Source of the DNA: Aestuariimicrobium sp. p3-SID1156
GTDB lineage: Bacteria > Actinomycetota > Actinomycetes > Propionibacteriales > Propionibacteriaceae
DNA: 64,000 bases
Assembly (NCBI RefSeq): GCF_025144225.1
Contig: NZ_JALXXB010000001.1
Location: 504,170-568,169, forward strand
Reading direction: 5' to 3'
The first letter of the stretch is position 1, and the number at the start of each line of letters is the position of its first letter. A program made the position numbers and the translations under genes. Shown here in pieces: positions 9,845 through 18,799 of the stretch. The notes below the pieces were generated by a model that saw only the letters and a program-made list of their open reading frames with translations, ran no database searches and had not been told where the DNA came from.

Positions 9845-9960
9845 TGGTGATTCCTTTCGTTCGGGGCAACAAGCCCCACACCGCAAAGAGCGGCGCGCTG
9901 GGTGGGGTGCCGTGCTGGGCACGACGTTCGTCGCGACAAGCGACGAGCTCCAGTTTTGCT
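9845..9960 (-). promoter_or_regulatory. structured leader of metQNI with mutually exclusive hairpins
   Basis: The leader can form a 5-bp hairpin directly before the ribosome site (bases 9863-9867 with 9873-9877). It can instead form a stem pairing 9874-9879 with 9902-9907 that encloses a smaller CCGC/GCGG hairpin. Both use bases 9874-9877, so they exclude each other. Two further hairpins lie upstream, including a TCGTCGC/GCGACGA stem around 9928-9946. This looks like an attenuator or riboswitch, and methionine or SAM sensing would suit the genes. I could not match a known SAM riboswitch core. Confidence 0.45.
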
Positions 9961-9998
9961 CCTGAACCACCGGGCAGGCAACCCATCTCAGATCGCGA

Positions 9999-11390
9999 CT
10001 ACTCCTGGGGGCGTGCTTTCGCCCTCAGCGAATTGATGTCGAGGACGGACGCGGCCGCGACGTCGATCTCCTCGGCATCCTGCTCCCAGGGGTCGAAGAT
10101 CGGGATCTCATCGGTCGCCTCGACGTAGCCCTTGGACGGGTCGTAGGGGTTCACCGGGGTCATGCCCTGCTGGGTGACCTGCACCATGGAGGCCTGGGTG
10201 ACCGCCTCATCCGGCAGTGCGGTGAGGAAGTCGCGGATGTAGCTGTCGGCCGCCTCCCACAGCGGCACCTCGCGGTTGAAGGCCTGGGACTGGTACCAGC
10301 GGTGGTCGAGGACCTCGTGGAAGAACTGGGCATTGTCACGCTTGCCGCGCAGTTCGTCAGGGATCCGCCGCACCGTCGGCTCGTAGCACTCGGTGAGCCA
10401 CTGGTGGGCGACGACGGCCTCGTCCACCCAGCCCAGGTTGTTGCGTGCCCGATAGGTGTCCAGGTCGTTGAGCATGCGTCGAGCCTGGTTCTCCTCGGCG
10501 TCCAGGCCGGTGAGGCGGAGCAGCCGCCGCGAGTGGTGGCCGGGGTCGACCACCTTGGGCTGGATGCGGATCTGCTCACCGCTGGTGTCGGTGGATACCT
10601 CCAGTTCGGCGACGTCGAAGCCCAGCGCATTGAGCCGGCGAACGCGTCCCTCGATGCGGTGGATCTCGCCGCCGGAGAACTCCTCGACGCCAGTCAGCTC
10701 GCTCCACAGCTCGTTGTAGCGGGCCTCGATGGTGTCAACCAGGGTCAGGGGGTCGAGCGAGCTGTCGAGCAGGCCGCCGGCCTCGAGGTCGAGGAACTCG
10801 CCGAACAGGTTGGTGCGCGCGATCGTGAGGTCGTGCAGCCGCTGGCCGTCGGTGAGCTTGTCGTGCAGCTCGCCGGTTTCAGCGTCCACCAGCCAGGCGG
10901 CGAAGGAGTCGGCATCGCGGCGGAACAGGACGTTGGAGAGCGACACGTCACCCCAGAGGAAACCCAGCAGGTGCAGCTGGGCGAGCAGCACCACGAGAGC
11001 GTCCAGCAGCCGCATCACGGTGTCCTGGCGCACACCTGAGTGGAACAGGGAGCGGTAGGGCAGCGAGAAGGACAGGTGCCGGGTGATCAGGATCGGGTCG
11101 AGCTGGGTGCCGTCGCGGGTCAGGCGCCCACTCACCACGGCCACCGGCTCGACACTATGGGCGCCGAGCCGACGCAGGTCGTGGAGCAGCCGGTACTCGT
11201 GCACGGCCAGGTGCTCGATGACCTCCTTGGCGGCGTAGACCTCGTCGCCGACCCGGATGAACCGCACCACATGTCGGGAGATACCTCGGGGCAGCGCAAC
11301 CAGCAGGTCGGTGGGCCATTCCTCGAGCGGCGTCGACCAGGGCAGCGGGATCAACCGCGAGTCGGGCTGGGAGGAGAGGAAGCGTGGCAC
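9999..11390 (-). CDS. DUF4032 protein with lipopolysaccharide-kinase-like N-terminal domain
   Basis: 463 residues. The first ~200 resemble an atypical kinase. There is a candidate ATP lysine in VYAAKEV, a catalytic-loop-like segment LGFLWGDVSLSNVLF (Asp in place of the usual HGD context), and a metal-binding-like VDAETGEL. The C-terminal half is the actinobacterial DUF4032 region. No membrane span or signal peptide. Start taken as GTG 11390, 45 bp from the divergent DNA glycosylase; the upstream CAGACT is a poor -10, so the start is only probable. Substrate unknown. Confidence 0.78.
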   Translation of the reverse strand: MPRFLSSQPDSRLIPLPWSTPLEEWPTDLLVALPRGISRHVVRFIRVGDEVYAAKEVIEHLAVHEYRLLHDLRRLGAHSVEPVAVVSGRLTRDGTQLDPILITRHLSFSLPYRSLFHSGVRQDTVMRLLDALVVLLAQLHLLGFLWGDVSLSNVLFRRDADSFAAWLVDAETGELHDKLTDGQRLHDLTIARTNLFGEFLDLEAGGLLDSSLDPLTLVDTIEARYNELWSELTGVEEFSGGEIHRIEGRVRRLNALGFDVAELEVSTDTSGEQIRIQPKVVDPGHHSRRLLRLTGLDAEENQARRMLNDLDTYRARNNLGWVDEAVVAHQWLTECYEPTVRRIPDELRGKRDNAQFFHEVLDHRWYQSQAFNREVPLWEAADSYIRDFLTALPDEAVTQASMVQVTQQGMTPVNPYDPSKGYVEATDEIPIFDPWEQDAEEIDVAAASVLDINSLRAKARPQE

Positions 11391-11435
11391 CCTGCCAGTC
11401 TGCCAGCCGACTGCCTCTCCCACTAGCCTCACCCC

Positions 11436-12305
11436 ATGGAGCACTTGCCGAATCCACTCACCGGACAGCTCTTCGACTCCCCGGTCCCGCCCGGAACCGG
11501 GTGGCCCGGCGACCCTGCAACGGCCGAGACTGCGGTCGCCGCAGCGCCTGCCGAGGTGCGCCACCTGGCACGTACGGCCACCACGCTCGAGGAGTTGGAC
11601 GCAGTGATCTCCGTCTGTCGCGCCTGCCCTCGGCTGGTGGCCTGGCGGGAGGAGGTGGCTGAGAGCAAGCGCAAGTCCTTCGCTGACCAGCCCTATTGGG
11701 GACGCCCGGTGCCCTCCTTCGGGGACTCTTCCGCCCGGCTCCTGGTGCTGGGTTTGGCGCCGGCAGCGCATGGCGCCAACCGCACCGGTCGCATGTTCAC
11801 CGGTGACCGCTCCGGGGACTGGATCTTCGCCGGGCTCCACCGGGCCGGCCTCGCCACCCAGGCGACCTCGGTGTATGCAGGGGACGGGCAGGAACTCCTC
11901 GGCGTCCGGATGGTGGCCCCGGTGCACTGCGCGCCCCCGGCGAACGCGCCCACCACCACGGAGAAGGCGACCTGTTCAGGCTGGCTGGATCGTGAACTCG
12001 CGCTGCTCACCGAGGTCGGTGCGATCCTCGCTCTGGGTGGGATCGCCTGGCAGGCGGCACACACCACGGCGGTCAGGCTGGGCTGGAAGGTGCCGAAGCC
12101 CCGCACCCCCTTCGGGCATGGTGCCACCAGCACCTTCACCCGCCCCGACGGGCGCGAGGTCACGCTGGTCGGTTGTTACCACGTCTCCCAGCAGAACACC
12201 TTCACCGGCAGACTCACCGAATCCATGCTGGACGCGGTCATCCAGCAGGCGTGGGAGTGTGCCCACCACACCAGTTCTGGTCATCCCCACACCCTGGACA
12301 GGTGA
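11436..12305 (+). CDS. uracil-DNA glycosylase, family 5 (UdgB-like)
   Basis: 289 residues. Excises uracil and other deaminated bases from DNA. Family 5 traits are the active-site motif [14 protein letters not shown], a C-terminal [13 protein letters not shown] and iron-sulfur cysteines, starting with CRACPRL near residue 66. An N-terminal extension of about 55 residues precedes the core. ATG 11436 is 6 nt after TAGCCT (11424-11429), a predicted leaderless start. Its last 68 bases overlap the convergent trhO gene. Confidence 0.9.
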   Translation: MEHLPNPLTGQLFDSPVPPGTGWPGDPATAETAVAAAPAEVRHLARTATTLEELDAVISVCRACPRLVAWREEVAESKRKSFADQPYWGRPVPSFGDSSARLLVLGLAPAAHGANRTGRMFTGDRSGDWIFAGLHRAGLATQATSVYAGDGQELLGVRMVAPVHCAPPANAPTTTEKATCSGWLDRELALLTEVGAILALGGIAWQAAHTTAVRLGWKVPKPRTPFGHGATSTFTRPDGREVTLVGCYHVSQQNTFTGRLTESMLDAVIQQAWECAHHTSSGHPHTLDR

Positions 12306-13143
12306 CCAGCCGCTCCTGGCAGGCGGGGTCCGAGCAGTTCTGCAGCCGGCTGGTCGGCTCGCCGCACCGGTGGCAGCGCCCGATCACGGTGGCGTCGGGC
12401 CCAAGGTCGACCACCGACCGTTTGTCGAAGACGGTGAGCCCGCCCTCCCACAGCCCGGTGTTGCCGAAGCGCTCGCCATAACGGACGATGCCGCCCTCGA
12501 TCTGGTAGACCTGCTCGAACCCGCGATGGCGCATCAGTGCCGAGAGCACCTCGCAGCGGATCCCGCCGGTGCAGTAGGTGATCACCGGCCGGTCCTTGAG
12601 GTGGTCGTACTTCCCGGAGTCCAGCTCGCGCACGAAGTCGTGGGTGGTGGAGGTGTCGGGGACGATCGCGCCGCGGAAGCGTCCCACGGCTGCCTCGATG
12701 GCATTGCGCCCATCGAAGAAGACCGCATCGGGGTGCGACTCGACCAGCTCATGCACCTCATCGGGGCTCAGGTGGGTGCCGCCACCCACGATGCCCTCGG
12801 CGTCCACCTCGACCTCACCGGGGACGCCGAAGCTGACGATCTCGTCGCGGGCCCGCACCCGCAGCTTGGGGAAGTCGAGCGAATAGCCCTCCGCGTCCAG
12901 GCCGGTCCCCTCGGACCATTTCCAGTCGATGTCGCGGAACGCGGGGTAGGTGCGGCAGGCCTTGATGTACTGCTTGCAGGCCTCGACGGCGCCGCCGACG
13001 GTACCGTTGATGCCATGCGGGCTGACGATGATCCGGCCGCGCAGTTTCAGCGAGCGGCACAGTTCCCACTGCCACAGACGCACTGCCTCGGGGTCGGCCA
13101 GCGGGGTGAAGCGGTAGTAGAGCAGGATCTTCGGCACGGGCAC
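12238..13143 (-). CDS. trhO: tRNA uridine(34) hydroxylase, rhodanese-domain
   Basis: 301 residues. TrhO makes 5-hydroxyuridine at wobble position 34 of tRNAs using oxygen. N-terminal UPF0176-type domain ([16 protein letters not shown]), then a rhodanese domain with catalytic cysteine in [11 protein letters not shown] Cys-rich tail carries CxxC pairs (CHRCGEP, CPGCGDD). Several starts are possible. GTG 13143 is preferred because CATAAT lies 6 nt upstream and the longer ATG 13167 would reach the opposing promoter. The Cys-rich tail is family-typical, so the overlap with the glycosylase gene is genuine. Confidence 0.88.
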   Translation of the reverse strand: MPVPKILLYYRFTPLADPEAVRLWQWELCRSLKLRGRIIVSPHGINGTVGGAVEACKQYIKACRTYPAFRDIDWKWSEGTGLDAEGYSLDFPKLRVRARDEIVSFGVPGEVEVDAEGIVGGGTHLSPDEVHELVESHPDAVFFDGRNAIEAAVGRFRGAIVPDTSTTHDFVRELDSGKYDHLKDRPVITYCTGGIRCEVLSALMRHRGFEQVYQIEGGIVRYGERFGNTGLWEGGLTVFDKRSVVDLGPDATVIGRCHRCGEPTSRLQNCSDPACQERLVTCPGCGDDQNWCGGHTPTPAG

Positions 13144-13187
13144 CGGGCCATTATGGCGTGTCCACATGGTGGGATATCCTTCGGCCC

Positions 13188-13781
13188 GTGACTTTTACCT
13201 CCGCTGCCCTGACGTTCCTCCTCGTGATGGACCCGTTGGGCAATGTGCCGCTCTTCCTGGCGGCCCTGCGGCACACGGCTCCCGAACGCCGGATCAAGGT
13301 GGTGCTCCGCGAGCTGCTGATTGCGCTGGTGCTGATGCTGGTCTTCCTGGGGCTGGGGCGCAGCATGCTGTCGGTGCTGCACGTCTCGGAGGAGGCGCTG
13401 ACGGTTTCCGGTGGCGTGATCCTGCTCTTGATCGCGGTCCGGATGATTTTCCCCAGCGAGGATGCCAACCTGCAGGAGGTCGTCCACGGGGAGCCCTTCA
13501 TCGTGCCGCTGGCGGTGCCCTACATCGCTGGCCCCTCGCTGCTGGCCACCGAGATCCTGGTGGTGAGTTCGGGACGCCCGGGGCAGTGGCCGTTGTGGCT
13601 TGCTGCGTTGCTGGTGGCCTGGGCGCTCTCGGCCGTGGTGCTGCTCGCCTCAGGCTGGCTGCAGCGTTACCTGGGTGACAAGGCGCTGACCGCCATCGAG
13701 AGGTTGATGGGCATGGTGCTGGTCATGATCGGTGTCCAGATGCTCATGGATGGCATCGGCCACTACGCAGCCACCTTCTGA
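13188..13781 (+). CDS. MarC/NAAT family integral membrane protein
   Basis: 197 residues with six predicted membrane spans. The family hallmark [15 protein letters not shown] is in the first span and the [15 protein letters not shown] repeat near residue 115. MarC proteins have no settled transport substrate; one relative is reported as an amino-acid transporter. Start is GTG 13188, 7 nt after TATCCT (13175-13180), predicting a leaderless mRNA. Divergent from trhO. A strong terminator follows. Confidence 0.88.
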   Translation: MTFTSAALTFLLVMDPLGNVPLFLAALRHTAPERRIKVVLRELLIALVLMLVFLGLGRSMLSVLHVSEEALTVSGGVILLLIAVRMIFPSEDANLQEVVHGEPFIVPLAVPYIAGPSLLATEILVVSSGRPGQWPLWLAALLVAWALSAVVLLASGWLQRYLGDKALTAIERLMGMVLVMIGVQMLMDGIGHYAATF

Positions 13782-13802
13782 TCCCCTCGCAGTACACGAC
13801 AA

Positions 13803-13826
13803 AGGGCCCGGCCGAAGCCGGGCCCT
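13803..13826. terminator. bidirectional intrinsic terminator
   Basis: A perfect 10-bp GC stem (AGGGCCCGGC / GCCGGGCCCT) closes a CGAA loop between the convergent marC-like gene and the sugar ABC ATPase gene. The symmetry suits termination from both sides. Only short A or T tracts flank it. Confidence 0.8.
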
Positions 13827-13848
13827 CTGCTGTTGTCGCGGTGCGACC

Positions 13849-14946
<1,098 letters not shown>

Positions 14947-15064
14947 GCCAATTGTCCTTTCCACGGGCAGGTACGTGCCCGACGATCCGTAGTGGAGTGT
15001 CCCCCGAAGGGGCTTCACAAAAGATACCCCCACACCCTGACAAAACTGGAAACGGGTCCGGAAA

Positions 15065-15080
15065 GTAATCAAGTGGTTAC
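15065..15080. promoter_or_regulatory. imperfect inverted repeat upstream of the sugar ABC ATPase
   Basis: GTAATCA-AG-TGGTTAC: 7-base half sites with a single T/C difference and a 2-base spacer, about 40 bases upstream of the likely -10 of the ATPase gene. The size fits a dimeric repressor or activator operator. No regulator is assigned. Confidence 0.35.
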
Positions 15081-15169
15081 CTCTCCGGCCCCACTGGGAC
15101 GCGACCAGCAGTCTCGGCTTGCTCCTCGTCACCGCGGTGGGGGGCTGACCGCCCAGTACTCTCGGACGC

Positions 15170-15877
15170 GTGAGTGAACCCAACAGCACCCAGCCCACCG
15201 CCACCAAGGAGTGGTGGCAGGAGGAGGGCATGCCCTGGAAGCAAAAGCCGGGGCGCCAGGACTACTGGTGCCTGGGCTGGATCATGTTCATGGGTATCTT
15301 CGGGCTGGCGATGCTGCCCCTGCGCGGCTGGCTGCTGGGGCTCAATCCACCCCTGCTGGTGGCGCTGACCGGGTCGCGCTCGGGCACTGCGGCGATGGGC
15401 GCCCTCGCCTCCCAGGGGCTCGCGCCCCACTGGTACTGGTACCTGCTCGCCGGGACGATCATGTCGATCAAGTTCGACTGGGTCTTCTGGTGGGCGGGCA
15501 AACTGTGGGGCCGGGGCATGATTGAGGTCTGGGCGGGACGCAGTGAGCGGGCGGGGAAGAACTATGCGCGCGCCGAACGCTGGGCGCAGAAGCTGGGCTG
15601 GCTGGGCATGTTCATTGCCTACATCCCCATCCCGCTGCCGCTGATGCAGGTGATCTTCGTGCTGGCGGGCGCCTCGCGGATGAGCCTGAAAAAGTTCGTG
15701 GCGCTGGACTTCCTGGCGTCCACCGTCTGGCTGCTCGGCTACTTCGCGCTGGGTTGGGTGGTCGGGAAGCCGGCCGTCGAGCTGCTCAAGGAGTACGCCA
15801 AGATCGCCAACTACGTCGCCATCGCGTTGATCGTGTTCATCGTTGTCGGTCCGATGTTCCAGCGGCGCAAGGGCTGA
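15170..15877 (+). CDS. DedA/SNARE-associated (VTT) domain membrane protein
   Basis: 235 residues with about five hydrophobic segments. The DedA-type core is around FIAYIPIPLPLMQVIFVLAG, followed by a last span and basic tail QRRKG. DedA relatives are implicated in membrane lipid flipping and envelope homeostasis. GTG 15170 is 7 nt after TACTCT (15157-15162), so a leaderless start is predicted. Its stop shares one base with the start of the Ser/Thr kinase gene (TGATG), so the two proteins are co-produced. Confidence 0.82.
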   Translation: MSEPNSTQPTATKEWWQEEGMPWKQKPGRQDYWCLGWIMFMGIFGLAMLPLRGWLLGLNPPLLVALTGSRSGTAAMGALASQGLAPHWYWYLLAGTIMSIKFDWVFWWAGKLWGRGMIEVWAGRSERAGKNYARAERWAQKLGWLGMFIAYIPIPLPLMQVIFVLAGASRMSLKKFVALDFLASTVWLLGYFALGWVVGKPAVELLKEYAKIANYVAIALIVFIVVGPMFQRRKG

Positions 15878-17235
15878 TGGCGTCCCCGGGTCGGCTGGGC
15901 AGCCGCTACCAGCTCGAGGAGCTCATCGGGCGCGGTGGCATGGGCGAGGTGTGGCGCGGCACGGACGACGAGGGGAATGCGCTGGCCTTCAAGGTCCTCC
16001 ATTCCCACTACCTCGACGACGAGGACATGCTGCGCCGGTTCATCTCCGAGCGACGACTGCTCACCGACATCGACCACCCGAACCTGGTCAAGGTGCACGA
16101 CCTGGTCCTGGAGGGCTCGACGCTCGCGATCGTGATGGAACTGGTGGAGGGCGGCGACCTGCGCCGGTTGATCCAGCAATGCGGGCCATTGGCTCCGGCC
16201 GACATCGCGGCGGTGGGGGCACAGATCGCCGAAGGGCTGGCCGCCATCCACGCCCAGCGGATCGTGCACCGGGACATCAAGCCCGAGAACGTGCTCATTG
16301 CCCCGGAGCCCACCGGGGCGCTCGCCAAGATCACCGACTTCGGCGTCGCGCGGCTCTCCGCGGACGACCTGACTGTGGACCGCACCACCGTCGTTGCCGG
16401 CACCCCGCAGTACATGGCTCCCGAAGTGGTGCAGGGACGCGTCCCCACCCCGCAGTCGGACCTCTACTCACTCGGATTGGTCCTGTACGAGCTGGCCTGC
16501 GGCGTCACTCCCTTCCAGGGGCGTTCCCCGGCCGGGGTGATGTACGCCCAGGCGAACGATGTTCCGAGCCGGCCCGTTGGTGTCCCTGACCCGCTGTGGG
16601 AGGCCATCGAGCGGTTGCTCCACAAGGAGCCCACCCAGCGTCCCAGCGATGCCCGCGTGGTCGCCCACCACCTCACCACGCTCCGGCAGTACCTGACAGG
16701 ATTGCCTGCCGCGCCCAGGCTTCAGGAGCCCCCACCATCCACGCCCCTGTCCCAGCCGGCGCACCAGGTCGCGGCGGTGCCTGCGCTCCCGCCGGCGAGG
16801 AAGCGCCGGTTCCCGTGGGTCGTGGTGCTGATCCTGCTGGCGCTGCTGCCGGCCGGCTATGCCGCATCAGCCCTGGTGCGTCCAGTGCCGACGGAGGTCG
16901 ACCCTCCGCGGCCGACTCCCACGGCCTCCGCCAGCCCGACACCCAGCCCCACCCACAGCACGACGCAGCCCACCTCGGAGACCCCGACGCCGAGCCCAAC
17001 CTTCCCGCCGAGCGTGAAGGCGTGCACCGAGCGGGTGGGCGTCAACGAGAACACCACCTGCCCCTTCGCCCAGAACGTCGCCCGGGCCTGGGAAGCAGAG
17101 GGCAGCAGGACCGACGTGGTCGAGGTCACCGCCTGGAGCCCCGCGGTTCGCAAGGACATCACGATGACCTGCGTGCCCGGGCAGGTCGTGATCTGCACCG
17201 GCGGGAACCGGGCGGCGGTCTACATCAAGCCCTGA
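15877..17235 (+). CDS. eukaryotic-type Ser/Thr protein kinase with one membrane span
   Basis: 452 residues. The kinase domain (about 10-275) is complete: glycine loop GRGGMG 18-23, lysine K39, HRD 131-133, DFG 154-156, APE near 181. A Pro-rich linker leads to a membrane span at about 312-333 and a Pro/Thr extracellular stalk. The C-terminal module of roughly 65 residues has paired cysteines (ACTERV...TTCPFA...MTCVPG...ICTGGN) and is not PASTA; it may be a sensor. Coupled to the DedA-like gene, so an envelope stimulus is plausible. Confidence 0.9.
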   Translation: MASPGRLGSRYQLEELIGRGGMGEVWRGTDDEGNALAFKVLHSHYLDDEDMLRRFISERRLLTDIDHPNLVKVHDLVLEGSTLAIVMELVEGGDLRRLIQQCGPLAPADIAAVGAQIAEGLAAIHAQRIVHRDIKPENVLIAPEPTGALAKITDFGVARLSADDLTVDRTTVVAGTPQYMAPEVVQGRVPTPQSDLYSLGLVLYELACGVTPFQGRSPAGVMYAQANDVPSRPVGVPDPLWEAIERLLHKEPTQRPSDARVVAHHLTTLRQYLTGLPAAPRLQEPPPSTPLSQPAHQVAAVPALPPARKRRFPWVVVLILLALLPAGYAASALVRPVPTEVDPPRPTPTASASPTPSPTHSTTQPTSETPTPSPTFPPSVKACTERVGVNENTTCPFAQNVARAWEAEGSRTDVVEVTAWSPAVRKDITMTCVPGQVVICTGGNRAAVYIKP

Positions 17236-18054
17236 TCACAGCGCGTTGGCCAGGGTCGTCAGGGCCTGCGTGCCCTCGCCGAAGGAACCGGCCTCGACGG
17301 CCATGGCCACCGGGAGCCGACCACCCGGGGTCTCGAACCAACCGAATTGGCGCACCAGGTAGCCGCCCTGCCGCGCCGGCCCCCAGCCGCCCTTGGCCAC
17401 CGGCCGGGTGCGGTCAGCGATACCCCAGTGCTGCTGGGCGTCCAGGTGGCGCATGTCCTCCAGCAGCGCGCCGCTGTCGGGCAGGGAGGCGAATCCCAAC
17501 AGGTAGCGCAGCTGGTCATCGGTCTCCCAGGGTGTCTGTCCGAAGACCGACCAGGGCGCCTGCAGGCGGGTGGTCGGCACCATGGTGCGCTGGTCGCCGC
17601 CGCGTCGTAGTTCCTGGGTGAGCCGCCCAGCACGGTGCACGTCGTTGCTGCCCAGGGACGCCCACAGTCTCTCCGCGGCGTCGTTGTCCGAGGCGCGGAT
17701 GGCGGCGCGCTTGTCAGCGGCCGAGCCCGAGGTCGCCACCAGGACGAGGGGTACCTTGATGGTCGACCACGCCGGAGCCGCCGTGAGCGAGCCGGCGGAG
17801 CGGACGGTGTCGTCCCACCAGGACATGCTGATCCGCGCGCCTCGCCGTTCCAGCCCGGCCACGACTATGGCAGGGGACTGGCGGGGGCGCGCCCACCGGG
17901 CGGTGGGGCTCCTCCCCGGCGCCGAACTCGTCGGGCGCAGGACCGCGGTCTGGCGCGGCGTGGGTGGTGCTTCCGACGACGGCGCCACCTGCTCCGGCGT
18001 TCGTGAGCATCCGACCAGCCCCAGACCGGCCAGCACCACCGTCCGGCGGCGCAT
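17236..18054 (-). CDS. beta-lactamase/PBP-fold serine hydrolase-like lipoprotein
   Basis: 272 residues. Lipoprotein signal with lipobox LVGC (lipidated Cys16). The three serine-hydrolase landmarks are in order: SxxK as STIK near residue 97, SDN in RASDNDAAERLW near 124, and a KTG-equivalent KGG in VAKGGWG near 218. This fits a class A beta-lactamase-like or low-molecular-weight PBP-like fold, possibly without lactamase activity. Starts at ATG 18054, three bases after the methyltransferase stop, in the same operon. Confidence 0.78.
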   Translation of the reverse strand: MRRRTVVLAGLGLVGCSRTPEQVAPSSEAPPTPRQTAVLRPTSSAPGRSPTARWARPRQSPAIVVAGLERRGARISMSWWDDTVRSAGSLTAAPAWSTIKVPLVLVATSGSAADKRAAIRASDNDAAERLWASLGSNDVHRAGRLTQELRRGGDQRTMVPTTRLQAPWSVFGQTPWETDDQLRYLLGFASLPDSGALLEDMRHLDAQQHWGIADRTRPVAKGGWGPARQGGYLVRQFGWFETPGGRLPVAMAVEAGSFGEGTQALTTLANAL

Positions 18055-18057
18055 GGC

Positions 18058-18669
18058 TCAGGCCTTGCGGAAGATGGCGACGAGGAAGTTGTCGCCGTCC
18101 CTGTAGGGGCGCAGGTCCCAGGTGGACAGCGCCAGATCCAGCTCGAGACCACCCTCGGCGGCGTCCGCCATGAAGTCGTTGAAGTCGTAGCCACGGCCGG
18201 CGCCGAAGCCGATGGCGCAGCGTCCCTCGTCGGACAGGTGCTGGGCGAATCGACGCAGGACCTCAGTCCGGGTGCTCTCGGCCAGGAAGCCCATCACATT
18301 GCCCGCGCACACGATCGCATCGAACTTCTCGGCGACGCCGCGGGCGGGAAGGTCCATCTCGGCCAGGTCACCAACGAGGTACCGCGGCCCCGGATGGTCC
18401 TCCTGCGCAGCCTTGATCAGCCCCGGGTCCACGTCGACGCCGACCACCTTGTGGCCCAGGAGGTGCAGGCGTCCGGCGACGCGGCCGGGGCCGCACCCGG
18501 CGTCGAGGATGTGGGCCTGGCGCGGGACCATCGCGTCGATCATCCGGGCCTCGCCATCGAGGTCATGGCCCTGGGCGGCCATCACCTTGAATCGTTGGAT
18601 GTAGCGGGCAGTGTGCTGGGGGTCTGCTTCGATGATGCGCTGCCACGTGGACGCTTCTGGGTGGGTCAC
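18058..18669 (-). CDS. class I SAM-dependent methyltransferase
   Basis: 203 residues. SAM-binding motif I ILDAGCGPGRVAGRL (about 50-64), an acidic motif II GVDVDP and a later motif around FDAIVCAGNVMGFL. No hydrophobic segment. Substrate unknown. Start GTG 18669 is 6 nt after TACGAT (18681-18676), a predicted leaderless start; longer reading would enter the tRNA-Thr gene. First gene of an operon with the beta-lactamase-like lipoprotein. Confidence 0.85.
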   Translation of the reverse strand: MTHPEASTWQRIIEADPQHTARYIQRFKVMAAQGHDLDGEARMIDAMVPRQAHILDAGCGPGRVAGRLHLLGHKVVGVDVDPGLIKAAQEDHPGPRYLVGDLAEMDLPARGVAEKFDAIVCAGNVMGFLAESTRTEVLRRFAQHLSDEGRCAIGFGAGRGYDFNDFMADAAEGGLELDLALSTWDLRPYRDGDNFLVAIFRKA

Positions 18670-18719
18670 CGCACCATCGTAGCCATGGCACAATGGACGG
18701 CGACCCACCCCCGGGTCAT

Positions 18720-18792
18720 GCCTCCGTAGCTCAGTTGGTAGAGCGCCTCTCTTGTAAAGAGGATGTCGTGGGTTCGAATCCTGTCGGAGGCT
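18720..18792 (+). tRNA. tRNA-Thr (anticodon TGT)
   Basis: Cloverleaf is complete: acceptor GCCTCCG/CGGAGGC with discriminator T; D arm GCTC...GAGC; anticodon stem CCTCT/AGAGG with loop CTTGTAA giving anticodon TGT at 18753-18755. T loop is TTCGAAT; the T stem contains G-T wobbles. CCA is not encoded. Reads ACA codons. Confidence 0.95.
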
Positions 18793-18799
18793 CCGCGAA

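Noticed and set aside
9845..9998. Canonical SAM-I, SAM-II or SAM-IV riboswitch before metQ
   Set aside because: Hairpins are present, but I could not place the conserved core motifs, so only an unspecific structured leader is reported.
17236..18054. Calling the lipoprotein a functional beta-lactamase
   Set aside because: SxxK, SDN and KGG are present, but the general-base glutamate region is not recognisable, so only the fold is claimed.
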